In this document: one piece after another, positions 43,534 through 52,699 of the stretch
Layout of the letters: every line of letters begins with the position of its first letter
Numbering within the stretch: the first letter of the stretch is position 1
Source of the DNA: Vibrio gigantis
GTDB taxonomy: Bacteria; Pseudomonadota; Gammaproteobacteria; Enterobacterales; Vibrionaceae
NCBI RefSeq assembly: GCF_024347515.1
Contig: NZ_AP025493.1
Location: 496,001 to 560,000, forward strand
Length of the DNA: 64,000 bases
Direction of reading: 5' to 3'
The notes under the pieces: generated by a model
Databases searched by the model: none
What the model was told of the DNA's origin: nothing
Seen by the model: only the letters and a program-made list of their open reading frames with translations
Program-made: the position numbers and the translations under genes

Positions 43534-44718
43534 CTAGAATAGACTCGCGAAGAACAACTTAACGTAATCCATTAAACGCTTGAACAAACCACCCTGCTCG
43601 ACTGCTTCAAGCGCAATCAAAGGTTGGGTTTGAACATCTTCGCCATCGACTGTGTAGTGAACCACACCTAAAGTTTGCCCTTCAGCAATCGGTGCTTTCA
43701 GTTCAGAGTTAAGCTCGATAGATGCAGTCAACTTTTTGCTGTCTGACTTAGGCAGCGTAATAAACGTGTCTTCTGCCACACCTAGCTTCAATGTGTCTTG
43801 CTCACCAAACCATACCTTCTCTTCAGCAACTTGATCGCCGCCTTGGTGCGGGTTTAGTGTGTCGAAGAAGCGGAAACCATAACTCAATAGCTGTTTGCTG
43901 TCTGATTCACGGCTCTTAACACTTGATGCGCCCATCACAACCGCGATAAGCCTCATCTCACCTTGTGTCGCTGAGCTCGCCAAACTATAGCCTGCACCAG
44001 AGGTGTAGCCCGTTTTCATGCCATCAACGGTCAAGCTTCTATCACGTAGCAAGCCATTACGGTTGTGTTGTGTGATGCCGTTATAACTAAAAGAACGTTC
44101 GCTGTATAAGCCATACACATCTGGTAAGTCACGAATTATGGCTCGACCGAGCAGCGCGATATCGTAAGGAGTCGAATAGAGATCGTCAGCGTCTAAGCCA
44201 TGTGCATTGGCAAAATGGGTGTTTTCTAGTTTAAGAGATGCAGCCCAAGAGTTCATTAAATCCACAAATGCATCTTGTGAGCCTGCAACATGTTCCGCAA
44301 TCGCAACACTCGCATCGTTACCCGATTGAATAATCAAGCCACGGTAAAGATCCATCATAGCTACATCAGTGTTTACTTCTATAAACATTTTTGAAGAGTC
44401 AGGGAAATTCTTAGCCCACGCATTTTCGCTGATTCGTACCTGATCGTCAGCAGAGATATTGCCTCGCTTCATCTCTTGTCCAGCCACATAGCTGGTCATC
44501 AGTTTGGTCAAACTCGCTGGATTTAACTTAGTGTGTGCATTTTTTTCGACCAGCACATCACCAGAATTAAAATCAATTAACACATACCCTTTTGCGCCTA
44601 GGCTAGGTGGGCTTGGTACTATAGAAGGTGCTGCGACCGCTGCATTACTTACCATCGCTGCGTTACTTACAATGAATATACTTAATAGAGGGAGAGAGTA
44701 TTTGGAGAAGAGTTTCAT
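43534..44718 (-). CDS. dacA: D-alanyl-D-alanine carboxypeptidase DacA (PBP5 type)
   Basis: A 394-residue low-molecular-weight penicillin-binding protein. It has a Sec leader (to about residue 29), the serine peptidase motifs S69-L-T-K72, SGN (IQSGNDASVA) and KTG (DGMKTGYTSG), then a beta-rich PBP5 C-terminal domain and an amphipathic tail ending MDYVKLFFASLF that anchors it to the inner membrane. It trims the terminal D-Ala from peptidoglycan stem peptides. The leader carries a short repeat, NAAMVSNAAV. Confidence 0.94.
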   Translation of the reverse strand: MKLFSKYSLPLLSIFIVSNAAMVSNAAVAAPSIVPSPPSLGAKGYVLIDFNSGDVLVEKNAHTKLNPASLTKLMTSYVAGQEMKRGNISADDQVRISENAWAKNFPDSSKMFIEVNTDVAMMDLYRGLIIQSGNDASVAIAEHVAGSQDAFVDLMNSWAASLKLENTHFANAHGLDADDLYSTPYDIALLGRAIIRDLPDVYGLYSERSFSYNGITQHNRNGLLRDRSLTVDGMKTGYTSGAGYSLASSATQGEMRLIAVVMGASSVKSRESDSKQLLSYGFRFFDTLNPHQGGDQVAEEKVWFGEQDTLKLGVAEDTFITLPKSDSKKLTASIELNSELKAPIAEGQTLGVVHYTVDGEDVQTQPLIALEAVEQGGLFKRLMDYVKLFFASLF

Positions 44719-44896
44719 TGAATCAAACCTAAGTTAACGTTTTGTGCAGTATAGACAAATGCTAGCAAAAGAAGCGCGAACTTTACGTTGCTTTACGTAT
44801 TTGTACCATTCGTTACAAATAAAAAAGTATAATCTGCGATCTGACCATATTTTCAACAACTAATATTGATCCAACAAATACGTTCAATACCTAACT

Positions 44897-45484
44897 CTAC
44901 CGTTCTGGCATGCGTCTAAATAACATTTCAACAAAGCCAGTAATGCGCTGTTTGCTCTCGTTCGGCTCTAAATCAGGTTGGATACCAGACTGTGCTAATG
45001 CTTGCCATTGTACGACTTGAGAGTTAGGAACGAAAAAAGCAATGTATAGCGAACCTTTCTCCGCTACTTTGCCTTCACCATCGTAAAATGGCACACCAGT
45101 AGACAGTTTAATCGCATCGAAGATAGATTCATCGTTCAGTTCCGATTCTTCCGCTAATCCAAAGCCTACGACAACATCGCCAACACCATTCTGTTTCAAC
45201 TGATAACCTTTACTTGAGAGCTGCTGTTGAATCGAATCACGTACTGAATCGGTGATCACGGTTTCATCGTACTTTTGAGAAAGATAAACCTTTTCTGACT
45301 CAGGATGCCATGAATACGTCATCACTCCGTATTTCATGAAATCAAAATCACCGCTAGTGACCACACCATAATTATGAGTAGGTTGTATTTCTTGCGTGGT
45401 GCACGCAGTTAGCCCAACAGCGATTAAAGCCAACAGCGCTACTTTTCTTATGCTTTTTGTTGCACAAATGGATCGTTTTATCAT
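44897..45484 (-). CDS. DUF4136-type lipoprotein
   Basis: A 195-residue lipoprotein with lipobox VGLTAC, then the pattern YGVMTYSWHPESE near the N terminus, DSVRDSIQQQLSSKGYQL and DVVVGFGLAEESELND. These match the DUF4136 domain found in outer-membrane or periplasmic lipoproteins. The frame opens 17 codons upstream, but ATG 45484 gives a proper signal sequence. Role unknown. Confidence 0.78.
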   Translation of the reverse strand: MIKRSICATKSIRKVALLALIAVGLTACTTQEIQPTHNYGVVTSGDFDFMKYGVMTYSWHPESEKVYLSQKYDETVITDSVRDSIQQQLSSKGYQLKQNGVGDVVVGFGLAEESELNDESIFDAIKLSTGVPFYDGEGKVAEKGSLYIAFFVPNSQVVQWQALAQSGIQPDLEPNESKQRITGFVEMLFRRMPER

Positions 45485-45752
45485 TCGCGGCTTCCTTACG
45501 TATATAAGAATAACTATCAATTTACCCTCCAACATAAATAGTAATTATGTTAATAGAAAGGTCATTAAACGTTTGCGTAATCGCTAACCTTCACTTCTGT
45601 CCGTTTTGGGGGTTTAATCACAAAAACAGAGTTGGTATAGTTCACCCCGTTAAACAAAACCAGACCATTCGAGGCACGGAGCTTCCTCAATCATCTCATG
45701 AAGAGAAGAATTGGTACCGACAAAGTATCGGCAAATTTAAGAGGGTCAAACA

Positions 45753-46007
45753 ATGGAATTCAATATGGTTGAAATTTTAGGTTACGCTGCGTCTATTATG
45801 GTCGCAATTTCATTAACAATGAAAGATATCGTTCGTCTGCGTGTCCTTAACTTTATTGGCTGTGCACTCTTCACAGCATACGGAATCATGATTGATGCAT
45901 GGCCAGTTGCAGCCACCAACGGCTTTATCGCTTGTGTAAACATCTACTTCCTTGCAAAAATGCAAAAGGAAAAAAAAACGGAAGCGATGAAAGCAGCGAA
46001 AGCTTAA
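45753..46007 (+). CDS. Small three-helix inner-membrane protein (YgjV-like)
   Basis: An 84-residue protein with three membrane helices: VEILGYAASIMVAISLTM, LRVLNFIGCALFTAYGIM and VAATNGFIACVNIYFLAKM. A basic tail ends EAMKAAKA. The layout resembles half of a YgjV/SWEET-like bundle. The start follows AGAGG. It ends just before the terminator and the IS insertion at 46082. Confidence 0.7.
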   Translation: MEFNMVEILGYAASIMVAISLTMKDIVRLRVLNFIGCALFTAYGIMIDAWPVAATNGFIACVNIYFLAKMQKEKKTEAMKAAKA

Positions 46008-46036
46008 ATTAGCGATTAGCATTTCAAATAATTCTG

Positions 46037-46073
46037 AAAAAGCCCAAATAGAGCGATCTATTTGGGCTTTTTT
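46037..46073 (+). terminator. Terminator just upstream of the IS
   Basis: AAAAAGCCCAAATAGA and TCTATTTGGGCTTTTTT pair around GCGA and end in six T. The IS inserted nine bases after it. Confidence 0.92.
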
Positions 46074-46134
46074 GTGTCAGTTGTACCGTCCTAAATATGG
46101 TTGACACCTTTCCAACATGAAATTGGAGAGTGTC

Positions 46135-46536
46135 ATGAAAACAACAAGTAGACGTACTCAACGAGATTATTCTCTTGCCTTTAAATTGGCAGTCGTAAGC
46201 CAAGTCGAAAAAGGCGAAATGACTTATAAGCAAGCTCAAGAACGTTATGGGATCCAAGGTCGCTCTACCGTTTTAGTTTGGCTTCGCAAACATGGTCAAC
46301 TAGATTAGTCTAAAGGAATAGAACAATCGAGAGCGTTAGGAGCGACTATGTCAAACTCTTCCTCAACTCAAACCCCAGAGCAACGAATCAAAGAACTCGA
46401 GCAGCAATTAGAAGAAACTCAGCTCAAAGCGGAGTTCTTCGAAGCGGTTGTAAAAGTCATGGATCGAGATTTCGGAGTCCGAATTTCAAAGAAGCGCAAG
46501 GCCGAGTTATTAAGGAAAAAACGGTCAGAAAGTTGA
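46135..46536 (+). pseudogene. IS3-family orfA with an in-frame amber codon
   Basis: The frame from ATG 46135 (GGAGAG upstream) codes a helix-turn-helix protein: QRDYSLAFKLAVVSQVEKGE, then VLVWLRKHGQLD. It meets TAG at 46306-46308 and then continues in the same frame as SKGIEQSRALGATMSN... to TGA 46534-46536, including a leucine-zipper-like helix (RIKELEQQLEETQLKAEFF). Relatives have Trp (LDWS) at this place, so a TGG to TAG change is likely. A run of six A at 46516-46521 is the probable -1 frameshift site into orfB. Unless the stop is read through, active transposase would be low. Confidence 0.78.
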
Positions 46537-47339
46537 CCGTCACTAAAGCTTGTCACTTCATAGGTATTACACGACAAGCTTTCTACAAGCGCTGTGTTGC
46601 AGAAATTCATCAGACAAAGAAAGATGAATCCGTACTCGGTTTTGTGAAGGAGCAAAGGATGATGCACCCTCGAATAGGAACTCGTAAGATCAAGTATTTA
46701 CTTGCTCAGAACGATATTGAAATCGGGCGAGACCGCTTATTCTCTCTGCTGAGAATGAATCGATTATTAGTACAGAATCGAAGGGCTTACCATCGAACCA
46801 CAAACAGTAATCATCGCTTTTACTGCCATCCAAATCGAATCAAAGAAGGCTTAATACCGGAAGGGCCAGAGCAATTATGGGTTGCCGATATTACTTACCT
46901 AGCAACGCGGCGTGGTAGTACTTATCTCAGTTTAGTGACGGACGCTTACTCAAGAAAAATCGTGGGCTATCACATAAGTGATGATATGAAAGCTCGCACG
47001 GTCAAGCAGGCCTTTTTAAACGTGTTGAAAGAGCGGAAGAATACAGGTGAGCTTGTCCATCACTCAGATCGAGGTGTTCAGTACTGCTCTGTTGAATACC
47101 AAGAGTTGCATCGACAGTATGGTGTATCTTGCTCAATGACTGATGGCTATGACTGTTATCAGAATGCGTTGGCAGAGAGGATCAACGGAATACTGAAGAT
47201 GGAGTATCTGTTGAATAAGCCTAATGATTTAGATGAAGCAAAGAAAATGGTCGCTGAATCAGTAAAAATCTATAATGAATATAGGCCTCACACAGCTCTA
47301 AAATACAAAACGCCCGATGAAATACATCGAGCGTTTTAG
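46533..47339 (+). CDS. IS3-family orfB, DDE transposase catalytic part
   Basis: A 268-residue integrase-core protein. The N-terminal HTH_21 part has RMMHPRIGTRKIKYLL, and the DDE residues lie in LWVADITYLATRRG (D), HSDRGVQYCS (D) and CYQNALAERINGILKMEYL (E). It ends in YNEYRPHTALKYKTPDE. The frame is -1 to orfA. Its own start would be the TTG that overlaps the orfA stop; in this family orfB is mostly made as an OrfAB fusion by frameshifting. The frame is intact. Confidence 0.9.
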   Translation: MTVTKACHFIGITRQAFYKRCVAEIHQTKKDESVLGFVKEQRMMHPRIGTRKIKYLLAQNDIEIGRDRLFSLLRMNRLLVQNRRAYHRTTNSNHRFYCHPNRIKEGLIPEGPEQLWVADITYLATRRGSTYLSLVTDAYSRKIVGYHISDDMKARTVKQAFLNVLKERKNTGELVHHSDRGVQYCSVEYQELHRQYGVSCSMTDGYDCYQNALAERINGILKMEYLLNKPNDLDEAKKMVAESVKIYNEYRPHTALKYKTPDEIHRAF

Positions 47340-47437
47340 TCAATCAAGTGTCAACCCATATCAGGACGGGTCAAGTCGTTTTCAAGAGCATGATTTGTGT
47401 GCATCCAATCTTTACGAGTATCGATTCTTTTAAGCAA

Positions 47438-48787
47438 TCACATGTAAGCAGCGCGATATTCGCTCTCTCGGTATGCTTGAGTGTTATTACGCCCACTGTT
47501 CTTTGCTTGATAAAGCGCTTTGTCGGCTTTATCGATAGCGGTTTCAATATCAGTCAGTGCTTGAGTATGACAACAACCAGCGCTGATTGTCACTGGCGAC
47601 ACCAAGCCTTGAAGTTGCTCAATACGTAGTCTTAATGCTTCAGACAATTCAAATAGCTCACGTTCATCACAGATAACTAGATCGCCTTGAGCGTGACCAT
47701 ATTGATCGTTCACCCGTTTGAAATGGTCAATATCAAGCAAGATGACACCGACATTCGTTATCGGATAAGGTGAACTTTGAGTAATTTTCAGTTTTAACTG
47801 CTCAATAAAACTCCGTCTGCTAGGAAGCCCTGTAAGGTAATCAAGGCTCGCGACATCTAAGATTTTGAGGTGACGATGCCGCAAGTAAAGCACCAACACG
47901 ACAATGATGCTCAGCAAACTAATAAACAACAGGCTGTGATTTCGATTAAGCTCTTGCTCTAAGATGCCTGCTGAAATCACCCAGTTCAGATAAGGGTAAA
48001 ACTTATAGAAAATATTTTTGTTGGTCGTACCGCTATCACTGGAAATCGAGTAACTGAAATGACCTTCTGGTTTGGTGGCGATTCGATCAATAAGGAGTTC
48101 AGACGAGTACCCTATTAGTGATTTCAATGGCTTGTGTTCAAAATCCGGATGAAGCACTAAGTTGCCCTGCAGATCAACAATGTACACATATCCGCTATCA
48201 CCAAACGCGTACTTTCTCAGCTTGTCCTTTAGACCTTCAAGGTCGACCAAATACATCAATTCTTCTTTATAGGTCGTTGCAACCAAAGTATTGCCACTCG
48301 GTAGTGTCATCGAATAAGCGACTTTGGCTCTGCGGCTTATCTCATGAGGATTGGCGTGAAAGTATTCGCTCATACCAGAGTCAATACTGAGCTGTTTTTG
48401 GATATGATTGAGATGCCCGCGCTTCTTACCTTGCAAGAATGGATGATAGAGGTGGACGCCTTGTGGTGACATCAAATAGATATAACCCGATTGTCCAATG
48501 TGTAATTCACTGGCAATTTGGCTTACCTGTTCAATTTCTTGTTCTGGTGTGGCATACCACACATGAGACGCAACAGTATCCGTAATTCCCTTAAGATAGG
48601 TCTTTATCGCCTCATTAACTGTGGTGTCGACAATATCGTAGCTTGCGTTCACAATCGTTTCAAAAAATAGTTCATTAGATTCTAATAATGACTTCTCAGT
48701 TCGATTGAATTGAACAGCGGAAAGAATCATCGACACGACGGCGAGCGCAATGGAGAAATTAAGAATGTATTTACGTCTGACTTTCAA
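47438..48787 (-). CDS. dCache sensor with GGDEF domain lacking the GGDEF motif
   Basis: A 449-residue membrane protein. After an N-terminal helix (about 8-25) it has a periplasmic double-Cache sensor with the twin repeats GQSGYIYLMSPQGVHLYHP and GDSGYVYIVDLQGNLVLHP, a second helix (about 283-305) and a diguanylate cyclase domain. The cyclase domain begins normally (LDYLTGLPSRRSF, GVILLDIDHFKRVNDQYGHAQGD) but jumps from DLVI to CDERELFELSEALR near residue 372. The segment of roughly 30 residues that carries the GG[DE]EF active site is missing in frame. The end (AIDKADKALYQAKNSGRN) is normal. It is probably unable to make cyclic di-GMP. Confidence 0.88.
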   Translation of the reverse strand: MKVRRKYILNFSIALAVVSMILSAVQFNRTEKSLLESNELFFETIVNASYDIVDTTVNEAIKTYLKGITDTVASHVWYATPEQEIEQVSQIASELHIGQSGYIYLMSPQGVHLYHPFLQGKKRGHLNHIQKQLSIDSGMSEYFHANPHEISRRAKVAYSMTLPSGNTLVATTYKEELMYLVDLEGLKDKLRKYAFGDSGYVYIVDLQGNLVLHPDFEHKPLKSLIGYSSELLIDRIATKPEGHFSYSISSDSGTTNKNIFYKFYPYLNWVISAGILEQELNRNHSLLFISLLSIIVVLVLYLRHRHLKILDVASLDYLTGLPSRRSFIEQLKLKITQSSPYPITNVGVILLDIDHFKRVNDQYGHAQGDLVICDERELFELSEALRLRIEQLQGLVSPVTISAGCCHTQALTDIETAIDKADKALYQAKNSGRNNTQAYRESEYRAAYM

Positions 48788-48925
48788 GATTACCCCATAG
48801 ATTTATAATTTCAGGTAACGCTGTAACTTCTCTTATATACAGACTGTTTTATATCATGTTTATATTTTTTACTGAACGAATGTCTATATTTGAAAGGGTT
48901 TCTATACTTAATCTGTGACTTATAA

Positions 48926-48960
48926 CAAAAACGCCGAACTGAATTCAGTTCGGCGTTTTG
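48926..48960 (-). terminator. Terminator after the chitinase gene
   Basis: AAAACGCCGAACTGAA and TTCAGTTCGGCGTTTT form a nearly perfect palindromic stem with no real loop bases beyond the centre. On the minus strand it ends in a T-run, 121 bases past the chitinase stop. Confidence 0.82.
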
Positions 48961-49080
48961 ATTTAACGTTTAAATTGATTACCTAATTCACACTAAGGCT
49001 CTGATAAATAGACTTAAAAGCATTCGTATTTATTACCCACTATGCGATTTTTGTCTATCAATCGATTGCTTAGCATTAAA

Positions 49081-52000
49081 TTAAGAACAAACTTGAGTCC
49101 AGCTGCCATCGCTACCCGGTTCAGAACTTGTCCACCAGTTTGCTTTGTAAATACTACCGTTGTGAACCACTTGATCGCCTGTGTTTGCATGGCTTGGATT
49201 ACCCGCCCAATCTTTCTGAGGTAAATCAGGGTAAACAGTTAAACCTGCAGTATCACACGTACCAGGGTTTGTGCCGCCATCGCCAGGGTTACCGCCACCT
49301 GAGCTGATATCACCCAGTGGTAGATCCGGCTGTTCAAAGCTAAACGCGTAATCAACACCACCTACGTTGACCGCATAGTTCGCAGGGCCCGAGATTGGCA
49401 AGTAATACACCATATCTAGCTCATACACACCACCAGCAGGAAGCTCTTCCCATGTAGGTAAAGTAAACGCTACGCGGTGCATAGTACCGTCTAGCCCACC
49501 GATGTTATCAGCACGAGTATGACCCGAAGCAATCACAGACAAACCGCCACCCGATTGATCTTTCGCGTTATCAGGTGCTGATACTGGGATATCAAATTGG
49601 AACTCAGTTCCACCAGGCAGTGCTTGCCCCGTGTTGTTCGTGAACGTGAGCTTAGGGTTGATTGGGTAGTTTTGATCACCGACTTTGAAGCCACCAACCG
49701 ATACCGCGATATCTAGCGCTTCTGTTGGGATAGCACCTGTCGCGACTTTGTTTCCATATGGGGTTGCTGACTTAAACTTATCGTAGATCGCTTTCGTCAT
49801 TGTGTTACCCATGTGGAACTCACCGTTACCGCTGTTACACGCTTGTTCGGTTGTATCAATTGAAGTTCGGTTGCCGCTCGCATCGAGTACATAACAGTTA
49901 TAGTCCCCTGCTAGTTCCCAGAACATGATGCCGCCGATTTCTTTATCAATAACGTAGTCCGCTTTCACATCGATAGACTGTTTATCTTCTGTAGAAAGGA
50001 ATACGCCCTTCTCTGCATTCCACAACCACGGTGCAACCGCCACGCTGTCGTAGTTACGCGTGTAAGTACCCGTTAGAACATCCGTTGGATCGTTGACAGG
50101 ATCAAGTTTGTAAGCATCCGCATAAGAACCCCAAATACCGTTCTCTAGGTTCTTTGCGTGCCACATTGGGTTGGAACCCGCGCCCATTTCGTTGCCTTTC
50201 GGATCAGTATCGTGCCACATGTTGTCGATACCAATTGCGCCATGGCCACAGTTGTTCTTCTCGCCTTCGCCAGTACCCGCAGCACATTCCGATTGATTTG
50301 GTAGCGCAGCTCGGCCCCAAAGACCATTTTCTCCACCCGTTACACCTTGCCAACCACGCGTGTAGTAAGGCACACCGATGTTAATACGACCTGCTGGCAT
50401 AGAACCACGGAAGTAATGGTAAGCCCAATCCGTGTTCAAGTAACCGATACCACCGTAAGCCGCAGTGCCGTAAACGTTCCACTGTGCTAACTCTGAATCT
50501 TTACCTGTATCAAACAAGGCAGCGTTATGACCAACATGATCGTTCCACGCACCGTGAAGGTCGTAAGACATGATATTCACGTAATCGAGGTACTTGGTAA
50601 CATCAAATGTTTCCATACCGCGCAATAGGTAGCCAGAAGAAGGTGCCGCGATCGTTAACATGTAGTGATTGCCATCTTCAGCAGACGCCACATCAAGCTT
50701 CTCACGCAGCACTTTCATCAATACTTGGTACGAAGCCCATAGGTACTGACGACGTGGTTCCATGAAGTCTTTATCGTATGGATTACCTGCGCCCGCCATA
50801 GAGGTTGGATATTCATAATCAATATCCAGACCGTCGAACTGGTATTTGCGAAGCATTTCAACCGCTGAAGTCGCGAATGTTTCGATACCTTGATGGTTGA
50901 TAGAGCCATCGGCATTGGTCGTCATAGTGTAGAAACCACCATCAGCAACTCGGCTTCCGTCAGTCGCGAAGTGGCCGCCAGTTTCAGCCCAACCACCGAT
51001 TGAGATTAACGTTTTAACACCGTGTTTTTTCTTCGCTGTTGCTAGTGCACCAAAGTGACCTTTAAATCCTAATGCAGGGTCAACTTCCACCCCCGGCCAC
51101 TCTTTACCAACAGCAGCGTTATTTGGATCATTTACGTCACCTACGTTCACCTTGCCATCTGAACCGATACTCACGAAAGCGTAGTTGATGTGTGTGAGTT
51201 GTTCCCAAGGAATGTCATTTACTAAATATGCAGCTTGTGGGTCGTCCCCTGCACGCCAACTTGTGAAGTAACCAATCACACGACGAGGGTGATCCGCGCC
51301 CATTTTCTCACGGCCTTCATCATCGTAAATCGTACAATAAGGTACATTGACACCTTGAGTTTGATACAAACCATCAGGACGACAAGTGCTCACCGTTGGA
51401 GCACCATTAACCGTCAAAGAAGCCAATGCTGAATCTGCCGTTGCGCCTTGGTTGTCTGTCGCTTTCGCGTAAACCGCTAGAGAGCCAGCTTGAGTAGTCG
51501 TGTAATCTAGCGTGTAAGGGCTTGCCGCTGCTGTACCCACTAGTGAACCCGCCACGTAGAAATCAACCTTATCGACAGTGCCATCGCTGTCTGCTGCCGT
51601 TGCTGTCAGTGTGACTACACTACCAACATCTACAGATGTCGCCGACAGTGCAACTGAAACCGTCGGAACTTCATTACCTGGTTGTGCTGAATCAACAGAA
51701 ACGGAAACCGCGCTTGCTACACTCGCTGCACCTTCGTTGTCTGTTGCAACAACAGAAACCTGATGGTTGCCCGACGTTGCAGCCCAAGCCGCTTCAAATG
51801 GTGCCGCTGTTACTACTGCTACTGAAGAACCATCGACAAAAAATTCTACTGAAGCAACACTGCCATCAGCGTCTAGTGCGGTTGCACTTAATACGACATT
51901 GTCACCTTCAACAATCACATCTGATGCAGCTGGCGCTGTTAACGAGGCTGTTGGCACTTCATTTGGTGTACCACCGCCTCCATTGCCGCTACACACATCG

Positions 52001-52248
52001 ACTTTCTTCCATTGTGCGTAATCACCTTCAAATTGGCTCGGGTTGTTGTTTTGATTCCAGTAATTCGCTGAATACGCGCTGCCGTCATGTGAAACCTGAT
52101 CACCACCAGTGTATACCGTGGCAGAGTCCCACGTTTCTAACGTAGAACAATCAACAGCCGCATAACTGTTGAACGCCATTAAGCATGACGCGGTGAGAGT
52201 ACTGAGTGTAAAAACCTTCTTGGCCACTCTTCCTTGGTTTAGGTGCAT
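49081..52248 (-). CDS. Secreted GH18 chitinase with chitin-binding modules
   Basis: A 1055-residue exported enzyme. Order: signal peptide (to about residue 31), CBM5/12 module (about 32-87, ending QWKKVDVCS), two Ig-like repeats (about 98-186 and 194-282), a GH18 catalytic domain (about 322-800) with FDGLDIDYEYP (catalytic E479, partners D472/D475/D477), a ChiC-type domain (about 845-980) and a second CBM5/12 at the C terminus (about 998-1055, ending SWTQVCS). Glycine-rich linkers join the modules. It cleaves chitin outside the cell. The upstream 250 bases are AT-rich and hold the promoter. Confidence 0.93.
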   Translation of the reverse strand: MHLNQGRVAKKVFTLSTLTASCLMAFNSYAAVDCSTLETWDSATVYTGGDQVSHDGSAYSANYWNQNNNPSQFEGDYAQWKKVDVCSGNGGGGTPNEVPTASLTAPAASDVIVEGDNVVLSATALDADGSVASVEFFVDGSSVAVVTAAPFEAAWAATSGNHQVSVVATDNEGAASVASAVSVSVDSAQPGNEVPTVSVALSATSVDVGSVVTLTATAADSDGTVDKVDFYVAGSLVGTAAASPYTLDYTTTQAGSLAVYAKATDNQGATADSALASLTVNGAPTVSTCRPDGLYQTQGVNVPYCTIYDDEGREKMGADHPRRVIGYFTSWRAGDDPQAAYLVNDIPWEQLTHINYAFVSIGSDGKVNVGDVNDPNNAAVGKEWPGVEVDPALGFKGHFGALATAKKKHGVKTLISIGGWAETGGHFATDGSRVADGGFYTMTTNADGSINHQGIETFATSAVEMLRKYQFDGLDIDYEYPTSMAGAGNPYDKDFMEPRRQYLWASYQVLMKVLREKLDVASAEDGNHYMLTIAAPSSGYLLRGMETFDVTKYLDYVNIMSYDLHGAWNDHVGHNAALFDTGKDSELAQWNVYGTAAYGGIGYLNTDWAYHYFRGSMPAGRINIGVPYYTRGWQGVTGGENGLWGRAALPNQSECAAGTGEGEKNNCGHGAIGIDNMWHDTDPKGNEMGAGSNPMWHAKNLENGIWGSYADAYKLDPVNDPTDVLTGTYTRNYDSVAVAPWLWNAEKGVFLSTEDKQSIDVKADYVIDKEIGGIMFWELAGDYNCYVLDASGNRTSIDTTEQACNSGNGEFHMGNTMTKAIYDKFKSATPYGNKVATGAIPTEALDIAVSVGGFKVGDQNYPINPKLTFTNNTGQALPGGTEFQFDIPVSAPDNAKDQSGGGLSVIASGHTRADNIGGLDGTMHRVAFTLPTWEELPAGGVYELDMVYYLPISGPANYAVNVGGVDYAFSFEQPDLPLGDISSGGGNPGDGGTNPGTCDTAGLTVYPDLPQKDWAGNPSHANTGDQVVHNGSIYKANWWTSSEPGSDGSWTQVCS

Positions 52249-52699
52249 GTTAGCTATCCCTTAAGTTGTTGTTTCAAGATGTTTAATCTAAATGGCACTT
52301 TCCTTACCACTTAAATCTCTTCGCAAAACAACTGTAGGTAACAGCGCCAATTAAACACCTAAAATATTCAGTATTTATAAAATGACTCGCATTAATTTGT
52401 TTGTAGCATGCAATGAGTCGACACTTATTTTGCACCAACAACTAATATTGATTTATTTCGGAAAGCTAAAAAATAATGTCTCAAAAATCGGAAATGTGAT
52501 TCAAGTTTGAGAAAAAAATTCGCATTAAATCTAACCAAAAAGTAGAGATTTATAAGTGATTTGATGTTCTTTTTAGAATTCACCCACTTTTTGATAACAA
52601 ATGTGTTAGTATCGGCGGCTTTTTTGACGAACCTCACATTTCTATGCAAGTGTGGGAGAAATACATAGGCTTGAAAGAGCCAAATATAGCGAAGAAATA
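52249..52699. other. Divergent control region between chitinase and BCCT genes
   Basis: About 450 AT-rich bases that must carry both promoters. No operator could be assigned with confidence, and no open frame with recognisable features was seen. Confidence 0.45.

Larger units (their letters stand above)
46082..47373 (+). mobile_element. IS3-family insertion sequence, 1292 bp, with AGT target duplication
   Basis: The ends are imperfect inverted repeats: TGTACCGTCC... on the left and, complemented, TGACCCGTCC... on the right. About 20 of the first 27 bases match, including TTGACAC. The flanks carry the same three bases AGT (46079-46081 and 47374-47376), a normal IS3-family target duplication, so the ends are set precisely and the insertion looks fairly recent. 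It carries orfA (interrupted) and orfB. Confidence 0.9.

Noticed and set aside
51636..52145. 169-codon frame opposite the chitinase N-terminal region
   Set aside because: Low-complexity antisense of the Ig-like repeats; no start signal.
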